Source of the DNA: Parasitella parasitica
Lineage: Eukaryota; Mucoromycota; Mucoromycetes; Mucorales; Mucoraceae
Assembly: GCA_025201805.1 (NCBI GenBank)
Contig: MU619414.1
Span: 11,329-45,573, forward strand
Direction of reading: 5' to 3'
Length of the DNA stretch: 34,245 nucleotides
Part shown: piece by piece, positions 1-10,217 of the stretch
Layout of the letters: the number at the start of each line of letters is the position of its first letter
Position numbering within the stretch: position 1 is the first letter of the stretch
The notes under the pieces: generated by a model
The model's input: the letters and a program-made list of their open reading frames with translations, nothing else
What the model was told of the DNA's origin: nothing
The model's database searches: none
Translations under genes and position numbers: made by a program

Positions 1-1242
1 TATAAACCATCATTTTTTCCATGTAATAAACGAGATCTTTACCTGATTAATTCACAACCGTTTTATTTGAATAATTTCTCATTCTGATAAATCAATATGT
101 AAACAACGATCGGTAGTGACAGATCAGGTTTGCAGTGATAAGGATGATTTATAGATAATAGATTTGCTAGTATATGAGAAATGTTTATGGTAATAAACTA
201 TAGTAGCTATTACAGATATTTTCACTAGCGTTCAAATATCTGGTAAAAGTTGAACCTTGTGAAATACATTCACTATGATGATCTGCATTCCACTTCTAGA
301 TTCATCCAGTTACCTTAAATTGATATAAACTACATATGCGCACAAATAATAAGATGTGCAATACAGATTTATACTATATAAGATATAAGCTAGAGACGGC
401 ACCATTAGGATGGATGACGCTATAGACTGAGATACTTACATCTCGACACGAGCCTTAGATATTTACTAGATTTAGTATATGCTACGAGCTTATGCTATAT
501 AAGATCTATGCTTCAGATGTGTATTCCCAGTTTCTAGATACGCACTACAAGACATATACTTATATTCATGATAGTAGCTACAGATACATCATGTACTACA
601 GACTTGTACAATATGTGCAATGCTATAGATATGCTTATGACATGCTATAGACATGCTACATATACTGATATATGCTAAGATGAATACCAAGTGATATACA
701 CTCAACATGTACTATTAATATAGACTGGATAAGACTATACAAGGAATGATATACGCTTATGGATCGATATTAATAATCTTCGCATAGAAGATTGATCAGG
801 GTACTACCTCGGGTAAAGTCTATCTCCTCACTCAAATAGATTTAAGTTATCTTGAGTCTGCTGATATGTAGGTCAGCACAAAGTTAAGACGCTAGTTACG
901 CAGTATTGTCGTACATGTTAAATTGCGAGAATAGAACATTTATCCACAGTTTAAATATATAAAGGTTCATCTACCTGGCCAGTAGATGAACGGGAGCTTT
1001 ATACACCTGTCGATTTGATAATAACACCTATACCTTTATCAAGTTGACTTTATTGTTTTTTTATTATAATTTTTTTCCGTGAATCCATATAACAATTTAT
1101 ACTGATTCCACAAACCTATTTATAACAATTGGATGTTTCATGTAAAATGAGACATCATGTAATGTGAATCATTACACTCGACAGTGAGAACAATAATGTT
1201 TCTACTGGTCTCACAATCCAACAGCATCAACTCTGTTACCAA
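1..1242. other. AT-rich gene-free flank with degenerate TATGCTA-like repeats
   Basis: No supportable coding region is seen. Between about 360 and 760 the sequence keeps returning to variants of a short word (tatgctata, atgctacag, atgctatag), for example near 479-512 and 617-680, which gives it the look of decayed tandem repeats. A 10-bp perfect inverted repeat with a 7-nt spacer lies at 965-991. The stretch is probably repeat-derived DNA next to the MULE relic that follows. Confidence 0.4.
965..991. repeat. Perfect 10-bp inverted repeat (hairpin)
   Basis: GTTCATCTAC (965-974) and its exact reverse complement GTAGATGAAC (982-991) are separated by CTGGCCA, which itself contains the palindrome TGGCCA. 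No poly-T tract follows directly and no gene end is near, so it is not an obvious terminator. It may be a relic of a small inverted-repeat element or be fortuitous. Confidence 0.45.
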
Positions 1243-2597
1243 ATGAAAAAGGTGTTGTATCGTCGAGCTCGCCTTGATACTGATATCGTGTTTAGTATTA
1301 ACAAGCGGCTCCTCAAGGTTACCAACCAAAAGACTCCAAATCAGGGTTTTTCTGTTTCCAGGAATTTGGATACATACCAAATAAGAATGGTTTTTGTAGA
1401 AGTTTTGTCGGAATGGCAACTGCAGTTGCTGATGAAGAATAGCGATATGGTCTGTTCAGAATCTAAAATTAAAACTTGAGCAGATGCCTTCAATAGATTT
1501 TGCTATTTATATACTTTAGTTGCCTTGTTTGAATGGTAATGAATAATGAGGACCGATACCTTGTTCGCTTCTGGCTGGGATGGATCAATTTGAATATCTC
1601 CATCCATTGTGATGATTGACAATTCTGACACCGATATTGCAGCAATCAATCACGTTTATAATAGAACTGAAGTACCCGACGTCTTAAACACCAGTGTCAA
1701 AATCATGATTAGTCATTGGCATATATTGTAGGCATGGATGGCCAAGATTCTATCAAAATTGGCGGTAAAAGTAGGCCGTAATCACCCTCGTAGATCCAAA
1801 CAAGAGCAGTAACTTAAGAGGAGTGTTGCGCTGGACTGCTTGATTGCTATAATGTAGGCACGAGAACCTGAAGGATTTGATTTTGCCTTCGATTAATTTA
1901 AGATTTGGTGTCAACAAAACAAAGGAGAGTGCGAGACTCAAGAATTGCAGCATTATATCAAAGAAGATTACCTTGAAAAAAGTACAGTTGGAGTAGAGCC
2001 TGGAGAAAAGGTAATCATAATATTGACGCCATCAACTACATTGAAACATGACAGAGACCTTTGAAAGCAGTCTACTTGATGAATATCAAAAAGCAAAGAC
2101 TAGATATTCGAATGTGTCTTCTTTGGGATACTCTGCTTCCTGATATGATGCAAGGTCATTTAAGAACCACGTCAGGCATCCAAGCTAAATGAATTATTGA
2201 TGCTGAGAAACGCAGAATCAAAAAGACCATGTCATTCAATGATACGGAGGCAGATGCCTTAAGTCGCTTCTCAAGGTGGCCTAATCAAGTTTTGCCATTC
2301 ATTACTGATGACAAAACTTATGAAATCGAAGCTGACCTTCAACAAGACTGGATGAAACCATGTACTTGCATGAATTATCAAATCAACAAAGCTTCATGTA
2401 AGCATATGCACTTTGTCAGTAAATGTTTAAACACGAGAAGCAAAACAAAAGTTGATACAACTATGCAGCAGGAAGAAACGCAAGGATTATTGCTCACATC
2501 ATTTAAAAGAATAAATATCAAATTATTCGGGAATAGCCATATAATCATTAACCGATATGCTTACTCAGAGCAAGAACTGTCATTTAGAGTATGGTGA
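1243..2597 (+). pseudogene. MULE-type (Mutator-like) transposase relic with SWIM zinc finger
   Basis: Decayed transposase read in several broken frames. The core is visible at about 1592-1732: the frame gives SIVMIDNSDTDIAAIN followed by ISHWHIL, a stop, then AW, which matches the MULE transposase pattern (D-N-S-D-x-E/D-x-x-A-I, then C/S-H-W-H-x-x-R-A-W). The Arg of that last motif is now a TAG stop. Downstream, 2229-2597 stays open for 122 codons and holds a SWIM finger C-x-C-x9-C-x-H (CTCMNYQINKASCKH, 2361-2411), the usual C-terminal partner of MULE transposases. The segments between contain stops and frame changes, so no functional protein is expected. Element ends were not identified. The family call rests on motifs only. 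Confidence 0.6.
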
Positions 2598-2806
2598 TTA
2601 TGCTTCTACAGAACTTACCGAAGGAAACTATGGTGCCTCTGCTGGTCATGGGCAAAAGGTTTGAGAAAAATCTTCAATGAATGAAAGCATATAGGAAAAA
2701 AATTTTGGGAAGCTATCAGAACACGTTTTACTAAAAAGGTTACCATATGGATGTCAATAAATAATCACAACACTACTACTGTATTAATAATACTTGACAG
2801 CTTTTA

Positions 2807-3450
2807 TTAGTTAGAGGAGAAGGCTTTGAATGGAAGAAAGATATTAAAACCTCTGGGTAGAGAATAGGGGGGGGGGGAGAGAACTGAATAAATTAATATA
2901 CTTGCAAGATTCAAGTTTACGGTAGAAGTAGACTTTTTGACGCCAAAAACAGATGCTGTTGATGCACTCAATAACTGGTCTTTTGACAAGAAATTCAACG
3001 AAATCACCACTGCTGATTTCAATGCCATAATTATCTTTTGTAGAGATGCAAGTACCATTTATAGCAGTAACTTCAAAACTCATAGCTTTTGCTTTTGCTT
3101 TGCGCCCCTTTTGTGATTCATTCTGCGGAGTACTTTTCTCTGCCTATGATGGATCCGGTACATTTGACTAGTTGTTTAACGATTTCAAGTTTCTCAATCT
3201 ATCTTGCTTCTTTTTTTTTAACATATTAAAGTTGGTTGAAAGTCGTCATCTGAGCAATCTTCTGCATACACTTCAAATAAATGTAACTACTATACATGTC
3301 CTTAATCAGTAACATTTTGACCCATTATGTTAGATACATGCAGCCTACCATTTTTGATTTTGGCGGAAATCTTTTCTTGGTTTGAAGAGACTGAAGTACT
3401 CCTTCGCTATCCTTTCATTTTCCAGTTTGATTTCATGGGTAAAAAGAGAA
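2807..3450 (-). pseudogene. Decayed coding relic of unknown family
   Basis: On the minus strand several stretches read like protein but are interrupted. One at about 3350-3440 includes ENERIAKEYFSLFKPRKDF. One at about 3075-3220 includes KLEIVKQLVKCTGSIIGREK. One at 2844-3083 stays open in two overlapping frames. Stops and frameshifts separate them, and a run of 11 G (2867-2877) lies at the downstream end. I do not recognise the family. Its opposite orientation to the MULE relic suggests a separate source. Confidence 0.3.
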
Positions 3451-4319
3451 AAAAGAATCTTTTTGAAAACTGATGAGAAATGTTGATAAGAATTACGACT
3501 TTATTCATTCGTGCATTTCTGCAATAGAAGTCTAATTAAAGCGATAAAATGCGCAAGCCGCACTGTACCGTATAATCAAATGTGTAACAAGAATCCGAAT
3601 TATGACACTTTTTCAACTGCAGGCAAAAATCGAAAAAAAGAATTAGTATACGTATGAAAGTTAAAAAAATTTAGGACGGTTCGAATATCTTGCTCATTTA
3701 TACAGATAAAGTGTCAAAAATGAGCATAAATCAGTACATTGACGTTATATAAACTAAAGCAAGTTTATAGTGTATTGGTTGAGGTGATTGAGCTCCGAAT
3801 TTTACGTGAAAGCGCAAGAAACAGAACTAACGATTGAGTGATGGCGGTTGTCGGTAAGGGGCAATTAATTTGTGAACTAGTATATTATTTCGAAAATACA
3901 ATAGCTACAAGTTTTTGTGAAATCCTAATTATTTTTTAAGGCTATTACTCTGTCATTGTTCAAATGTTTGAAGGTAAAAAATGTCCGTGTGCTCAAGTTC
4001 GTGCACAAAATATACAAATCAAGATACCTTTTATTCTTATCTGATGGCGCGTTAAGCGGAACCCGAATCAAGAAAGAGAACATTGATGTATAGAATTCTA
4101 AGTTTATTAGTGTATTTTTTTCTGTTTGTTGTGTACATGTGTTTTTTTCGAAAAAAAGATTGTCATAGTGGAAAAAAAGCAAAAAATAATACAGGAAAAT
4201 AATTTAAAAAGAAAAAAAAGATTTGTGTATTGAAAGCAATCATGAATGGGAGACAAAAAAAAAGGGGGTGCATGTGATTTGTAGAATGTAATGTTAGAAA
4301 ATAGCATAGTGGACCTCTA
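3451..4319. other. Intergenic, no gene seen
   Basis: AT-rich DNA with A/T homopolymers and no convincing ORF or RNA gene. The proximal part (about 4100-4319) is the 3' flank of the minus-strand Zn2Cys6 gene and is rich in A runs on the plus strand. Confidence 0.5.
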
Positions 4320-5572
4320 TTAATTACGTGAGTCAGGAGATGAGGAGGTGTTGGTTGATGTCGATGCAGAAGGAACGGGCTCAGATTTGACAGCTTCAGA
4401 CAAGTGAGGGCTATTTCTTTGAGAAGAGGGCTGGCTGTGCTGTTGGTGATGATGTTGAGATTGTTGCTGCTGATGAGGCTGGGCTTGTTGATAGTAAACT
4501 TGAGGACTGCCAGCAGGTGATTGATGCATGACATGTTCATTATGTTGGCCCATCATAGGAGGACGAGAAATTTGCTGAGGACTTGCTTGGTGCATCATGT
4601 AACTATTGTGTTGATATTGAGGTTGCTGCTGCTGTTGCTGTTGATGTTGCTGCTGTTGCTGCTGCTGTTGATGCTGCTGTCCTTGTTGCTGTTGCTGAGG
4701 TTGTTGTTGACTATTGTTATCACCACTGGGGACAATGACGGGGTAGCCCATAGGCGGATAAACAGGATTGACAACGTAGGGCTGAGGCATAATTTGGTCT
4801 TTGTGATAGCTCGCATATTGGCCATATGGATCGTAGTGTGGACTGTATTGATTCAAATTACTGGGATAACCAAATGGCAGAGCAGGCGCACGCATGGGGG
4901 CATATTGGGCAGGCTGACCGGTTTGATCAGGAGCGTTCATCTCGGGAGCATTCTTACGGGTCTTTTCGTCTACAATCAACGAAAATAAGATTAGATAATC
5001 AAGACGCGTAGGATGGAAAAAAAATTACATGTCAAAAAAAAAATTTTTTTTCTCTCTCTGACATTGTGCAATCATATCACATCATTGATTCCCTTTGCCA
5101 AAAAGTATAAACTTACCACCAGTCTTTTGTCTTCTCTTGTAAGGGCCACGTTTGATGCCTTTCTTACGTTCCTTCCTAACAGAATTTACACAAGTGTCGG
5201 CGATTCCATACTTGATACATCTAGGGCAGGGTCTAGCATCATCACACTTTTTGCAAGCTTTTTGACAGTTGGCTTTGAAAAAGAATTAATATGAATGTAC
5301 ACAAGATGTAAACAATAACACAAAATGATAAATAAAGAAATCCACTTACTGCATGCGTTTTTCACTTGCTTTCGCTTGGGAGCTTGCTGGGAGCCAGTAA
5401 CCATCGCTTGTTGCGACTGATCAGGAATACCGGGATGTTGCATAGGGGGGAGTCCGCTGTGATGGCCCAGCATAGGAGCGTTATTCAGAACATTGGGCGC
5501 TTGAGGCTGGGCTTGATAAGGAGCTTGGGGTTGGTAGCCTTGCTGCTGCTGATAGTATGGCATAGATTGCAT
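4320..5572 (-). CDS. Zn2Cys6 binuclear-cluster transcription factor, Gln-rich
   Basis: Three coding exons: 5350-5572, 5117-5272 and 4320-4969, joined by GTAAG...AG introns of 77 and 147 nt, all phase 1. The product is 342 aa. The first intron splits the zinc cluster. After splicing the six Cys fall at residues 74, 77, 84, 90, 93 and 102 (C-x2-C-x6-C-x5-C-x2-C-x8-C), preceded by a basic KRKQVKN and followed by the basic linker RKERKKGIKRGPYKRR. This is a classical fungal DNA-binding module, and the linker resembles that of a conserved fungal subgroup. The N-terminal 65 residues are Gln/Pro-rich. The C-terminal two thirds is low-complexity: Tyr/Pro-rich, a long Gln/His tract (about 4620-4700), then a Ser/Thr tail. 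This is typical of activation regions. No fungal-specific middle homology domain is seen. The start is the first ATG in a 75-codon open exon. Target genes cannot be inferred. Confidence 0.85.
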
Positions 5573-6686
5573 TTCAAATTGTTTTCAAGAACGATAAAAA
5601 CTGAGAAAATAGAGGAGTCCTAATGAATGTGAGAAAAAAAAACTGGAAGAAAAAAAGCAAAAGTAAAAAAAAAAGGAAGAGTAAAAATAAATTCTTTGCT
5701 GCAAGGGTTTCTTTATGACAAAAGAAAAAAAAATTTTTCAATTTTTTTTTTTTTTTTTTTCAGAGGTTCCGTTTTTTTTGGTTTTTCTTGCACCCTTTTT
5801 TAGAATACGCTTTTTTCGGTCAGTATGCCAATGAAGTGTCTTTTCTCGGTGGGATTTGTAAAATACCAAAAAATGGGGGAACAATGGCTTGTTTTTTCCA
5901 TGAACCGAGAATCAAATGTCATAACAAGAGGGGGGAAAGAGGGGCCAAATGATCAGCATGTAAACACACACACAAACAATATATGAGGAATATGCCCATT
6001 GAATATTACATATGTTTGTCAATTACAAAAAGGGAAAAAAAGCCAAATTCAACAAATGCGTACAAGAACATCGCCGCTGTAATCTGACGAGGGTGTTTAA
6101 AGTAAAAAAAAAACGAACAGGATGCCATTATAACGCAAGTAGCTCGAGAAAGTAAGGGAAAAGACGATAAAAGACACATCATTGGCATTCTGTTGCCAAG
6201 AAATGAAAGCATTCTTTGGTTTCCCATCAAACGCAGCGTGAAGGTAGAATAAAGTGATGTGTGGGTTTAAAAGGAGTCTTAACTTACCGCAATAATGAAA
6301 AAAAGTATTCTTGTCTTGTCTTGTCGTATTTATACGTATGTAAATACAGATTGTTATGAATACAAAAAAAAGGAAGAAAAAATGTTGTTGATGGAAAAAA
6401 GAAGACCAAATCTGTTTTGATTGCGAAAAAAACGAGATTTATCGATCGGGTATTCAACTCAGACGAAACATGGCAAGAGAAATGTCGCATTGCCTATAGC
6501 TAAATTGCAAGAGCACTCGCAAATATACAGAGCGAAAGATTGATAAAGCCGTAGAGTGTATGTCTAGGACTGGAAGAGCATCGATTGCTGTTATTTTGCC
6601 TATTGGAAACTTTTTTTTTTTTTGTCATTTAAGAAAGCTGAGATCAAATCTAGGAACCACGTTTTACTGTGTATGTGATTTATCTG

Positions 6687-6744
<58 letters not shown>

Positions 6745-7040
6745 CAAGTATAGCATATTATACATTTTGTATATCAACACAGACATTTTTCAAGATTCGT
6801 TATCAAAGCTAAATTTGAGGGAAGGGAGAATGTATATGTAAAGAAAAACAAGGACGCCGAGCAAACGGAGAACAAATGGTGGTATAATCATTTAGGCATT
6901 GTCATTTTAATTGGTGGTGTTTTTAAGCGCTACACTCGTTCCGCTACCATTTTTTTCCGTAAAACAGTAATACGATGACGAATAGAACTGATGACTAGAT
7001 AAAAGAAGAAATGTGAGTCAAAAGGAGCGAGATGCAAAAG
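5573..7040. other. Intergenic between Zn2Cys6 gene and atg1, with long poly-T tracts
   Basis: This holds the upstream region of the minus-strand transcription factor and the 3' flank of atg1. T runs are at 5742-5760 (19 T) and 6692-6744 (53 T), plus many shorter A/T runs. Predicted short ORFs here are low complexity, one of them translating the T53 tract as poly-Phe. No coding or RNA gene is supported. Confidence 0.5.
6692..6744. repeat. Homopolymer T53 tract
   Basis: Fifty-three uninterrupted T on the plus strand. It could be the oligo-A tail of a retrotransposed sequence inserted on the minus strand, or a replication-slippage product. No element body was recognised next to it. Confidence 0.9.
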
Positions 7041-9676
7041 CTAATAAACGTTACATTTGTTGATGATAAGCCGATCGTTCTCATCGATTGTCATTTCGCC
7101 TTTGGGACGGACTTGATAGATGGCTTCCAACATCCATATCGCCGTCTGATAATCTTGCTCACATTCAGTGATGTTTTCTCCAACCAGTTCGTGGACCGCT
7201 GCAGCCCGACTCTGACAAAATCAGTTAGTAAATATATCCTAATGAGGACAAGACCACGGCTCTTACCATTTCCAACGCTCTGTCGTACAGTAGCTTGTCA
7301 ACAAACGCACTGTTGTTGAGATTAGTCGACGCACTCATGTCAGTATCTACAGATTCAGCTCGTTCCAGGCTTTCATTGAACTTTTCTCGCATCCATTGCA
7401 CTGCATCATACAACCTGCTTGCAGCAATTTTTCTCTCTTCTTCCTCTTCGACATCAATCAGGTCCGAGCTCCAGTACTGCTGTGCCACAGATAGCCCTAC
7501 TTCTATCAGCGCCAATGCCTTGAGAAACAATGCGGATGTTTCCTCCGATAAAAGCTTCATGTCACCGCTACTGCCGTTTTGTAACAGCTCGTACTTCTGA
7601 TCTCCATACTTTGCCACAGCATGAGCCATACACGCCATGCTCTCGATACGCTTTATCGTGTGATTTGTCTTGTGATGGCGTTGGTGATGGCGTTGGTCGT
7701 GTGACGATGACATAAATCCATGCGGTGACCCCACTAGATGATGAGGCTCTTTTGGTGGTGATGGCATGCTTGTGCCGAATAATCTGACAGATGCCTTGCT
7801 AATTGCTTTTGCCAGCGCAGAGCCTGCAGAAGAGCCTGTGCTTGATTTTCGTTCTCTAATGAATGGAGATGAAGAAGGAGAGACATTTGCGCTTGTTCCA
7901 GACGTAGCAGTGGGTATATTGACAGCATGTGATGTTGCAGCACTGCTTGGTGATTTTGACAACCTTCTTTCGTTCAATGGTGTTGATCGCGGAGGTGTGA
8001 CTTTCAACTCTACAAACAGGCATACGTTAAATTTAATGCGCTTTCAAAAACACATGTGTAAAAACATACCGTCAGCAAATTGGTTTGTTTCAATCGAGCG
8101 AAGATCTAGCATGACATATTCCTGCAGCATTTCTTCTTCCTCTTTTTTGCTATTTTGAGGTTTGGTGCCTGAATTCATCAAACTGCTAGGTTGAAACGGC
8201 GATGAGGGCGTCCAAGGCTGCTGATCTTTGGATTCAAACTTCGAAGGACGGCGACCTTGCGAATAAAGCGGCGAAATGGCGTCAGGGCCCGTATTCCTTC
8301 TTGTTTCAATCATGCCGTTAAAAAAAACACTTGTCCTTAAAATTCATGCATATAACATACCTCACAGTAGTAGATGACCATCTTCTTTGGTCTGGCTTAC
8401 TGCTTGAAATTTGAGCAAATGGTGGTGGCTCATAGCTGCCCGTTTTATGATGATGGTGCTGCGAAGGATCAGACTGGGACTGCGTCTGCTTGGAGGATGA
8501 TCTTTGTGGTTGAACACTGGCTCTTCTTTGTATAGGCTGAGGTTGTGGTTGCTGCAGTAACACAGCAGGGTGGTTAAAGAACTCTTCAAACGACGATCGC
8601 TCGACTGGGTTCTTTTTAAGCAACTTTCGAATTAAGTCCTTTAAATCGCTTCCAATCACGATATCGCTATGGCGTTCGTCTGGAAATTGAATTTTATCGT
8701 TATTTTCCTGGATTTTCTTTAGTAGTTCAATGTGATTTTGCGCTCGAAATGGGGGTCGTCCGGTGACCATTTCGTACAAGACAGCGCCAACGCTCCATAA
8801 ATCTGCTTTAGCATCGTATTTTTTATAGGATAAAATTTCTGGTCCCATGTACAGTGGTGAGCCGCAGAGGGTATCAGCTAAGCTAGCATTGGGTAAAAAT
8901 CGAGCAAAGCCAAAATCAGCGACTTTTAATACTGGTAAATCGTCGCTGTGGGTATTTGAAGGTGTTAATAGCAAATTCTATCGCAAAAATTGAGTAAAAT
9001 GTCTATATTTTCCGTTGAATATACTGTATACCTGCGGTTTGATGTCTCTGTGAATGAGGTTTTGTGATCTTAAGAACTGTAATGCATTTGCTTAATTGAT
9101 AAATTAAGTTAGACTCGATTCCTTTAACCAAGAAATTACATGTAGTTTTCTCTTTTTACCAAGTTGCTTTAAAAAGTGGCGAACAACCCTTTCTGGCAAT
9201 CCACCAGCAGTGTTTTTGATTGATTTGTCTGAGCGAATTTCTTTAATGTAATGCGACAAGTCACCCATCGTGCAATACTCCATCACCAAATAAATATGTG
9301 CTTCCGTTTTCTATCGTTATAATGAGTTTTTTCTTTTTTTTCTCCATGCAAGTGGTACATGGCATTAATCTTACCTGACATTCAATCAAACCAACAATAT
9401 TGTCATGTCTTATCCTTGTAAGAATGGATATTTCTGATTCAAGATTCTCCAGCAATTTCTTTGTTAATTTAGATCTCTTTACACATTTTATTGCAACGTT
9501 CTGGCGGGTGTCCTAATCATGAAGTTAGCCATCTGCATTTTCGCTTATCTATTATTTCTTACTTTATGCTGCGCTTTATACACTACTGCAAAAGATCCTT
9601 GTCCAATGCGATTTTTTATCAGGTAATCTCCAACTTGTTCAATTTTTTTATCCACAAATGTATGTGATGAAGACAT
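7041..9676 (-). CDS. atg1: Serine/threonine kinase Atg1 (ULK1-type autophagy initiator)
   Basis: Eight coding exons: 9563-9676, 9375-9512, 9160-9310, 9032-9090, 8361-8977, 8070-8299, 7267-8009, 7041-7211. All have GT...AG junctions and intact phase, giving 740 aa. The kinase domain spans about residues 17-290: Gly loop GQGSFA (25-30), VAIK Lys47, IHRDIKPQN with catalytic Asp150, DFG Asp175, then [11 protein letters not shown]. In the linker, EYVML (Tyr421-Leu424) sits in a setting like the Atg8-interacting motif of fungal Atg1 and is followed by an acidic/hydrophobic stretch. The C-terminal ~200 residues match the helical Atg1 C-terminal (tandem MIT) domain that binds Atg13. A Gln/Pro/Ser-rich spacer follows the kinase. 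Length is slightly below yeast Atg1. Acts at the phagophore assembly site under starvation. It is divergent from the RRM gene. Mucoralean fungi may carry several Atg1 paralogues, so which copy this is cannot be said. Confidence 0.93.
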
Positions 9677-10217
9677 GTCTTAATAGTTTAGGTATACTGA
9701 TGTTATAATGATAATAATAAAAAAGTGAGAGAGAGAGAAATAAAAGGGGGGGCAAGAGCCAAAGGGAATTATTTAAAAAGAGTAAAATCACTTTATGATT
9801 GGAAGGCTCGTTTTCAATCATGTGCGAGCAATGGAGTCATCCTGGCACAGCAACGCACACCAGCTGAAAAAAAAAAATAAAAATAAAAATAAAAAATGAC
9901 ACACAACGTAAATGACTTGAAGAACAGAAAGCTATAAATTTACTGATTCAAATGTTTTGATGGAAATACCTATTAAAATGGAATGAGCCAAGTGTTTGCT
10001 TATAAAGGGCAAATATTACACCTAGACCCAACATCCCTTTTTTTTTTTTTTCGCTTTAGAAACGAATTATTATTTGTGTTGGATCATGTGCCTTAATTTT
10101 TTTTTTTCTATCAGAGATCTATTTAAACTTTTTTTTTTGTTGCCATGCGTTTGATTAAATTTTCTTCATTTTTTATACTTTTTTTTTTTTATTTTTATTT
10201 TTAATATATACGCAAAT
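9677..10217. promoter_or_regulatory. Bidirectional intergenic region, atg1 / RRM-MLLE gene
   Basis: About 540 bp separates the two divergent start codons. It contains a GA-rich microsatellite (about 9726-9740), an AAAAT-type repeat (about 9868-9896) and at least four T runs of 8-13 nt between 10037 and 10190. Poly(dA:dT) tracts of this kind commonly mark nucleosome-depleted fungal promoters. No specific TATA box or binding site is claimed. Confidence 0.45.

Noticed and set aside
360-780. Possible CRISPR-like or satellite array of TATGCTA words
   Set aside because: Units are short, irregularly spaced and too degenerate. There is no constant repeat/spacer pattern.
3667-3690. GGTTCGAAT resembling a pol III B box
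   Set aside because: No A box at suitable spacing and no cloverleaf stems.
4521-4988. 155-codon plus-strand ORF rich in Leu
   Set aside because: It is the antisense shadow of the Gln-rich C-terminal exon of the Zn2Cys6 gene (CAG/CAA read as CTG/TTG).
6560-6841. 93-codon plus-strand ORF across the T53 tract
   Set aside because: The product is mainly poly-Phe from the homopolymer. No start context, introns or homology.
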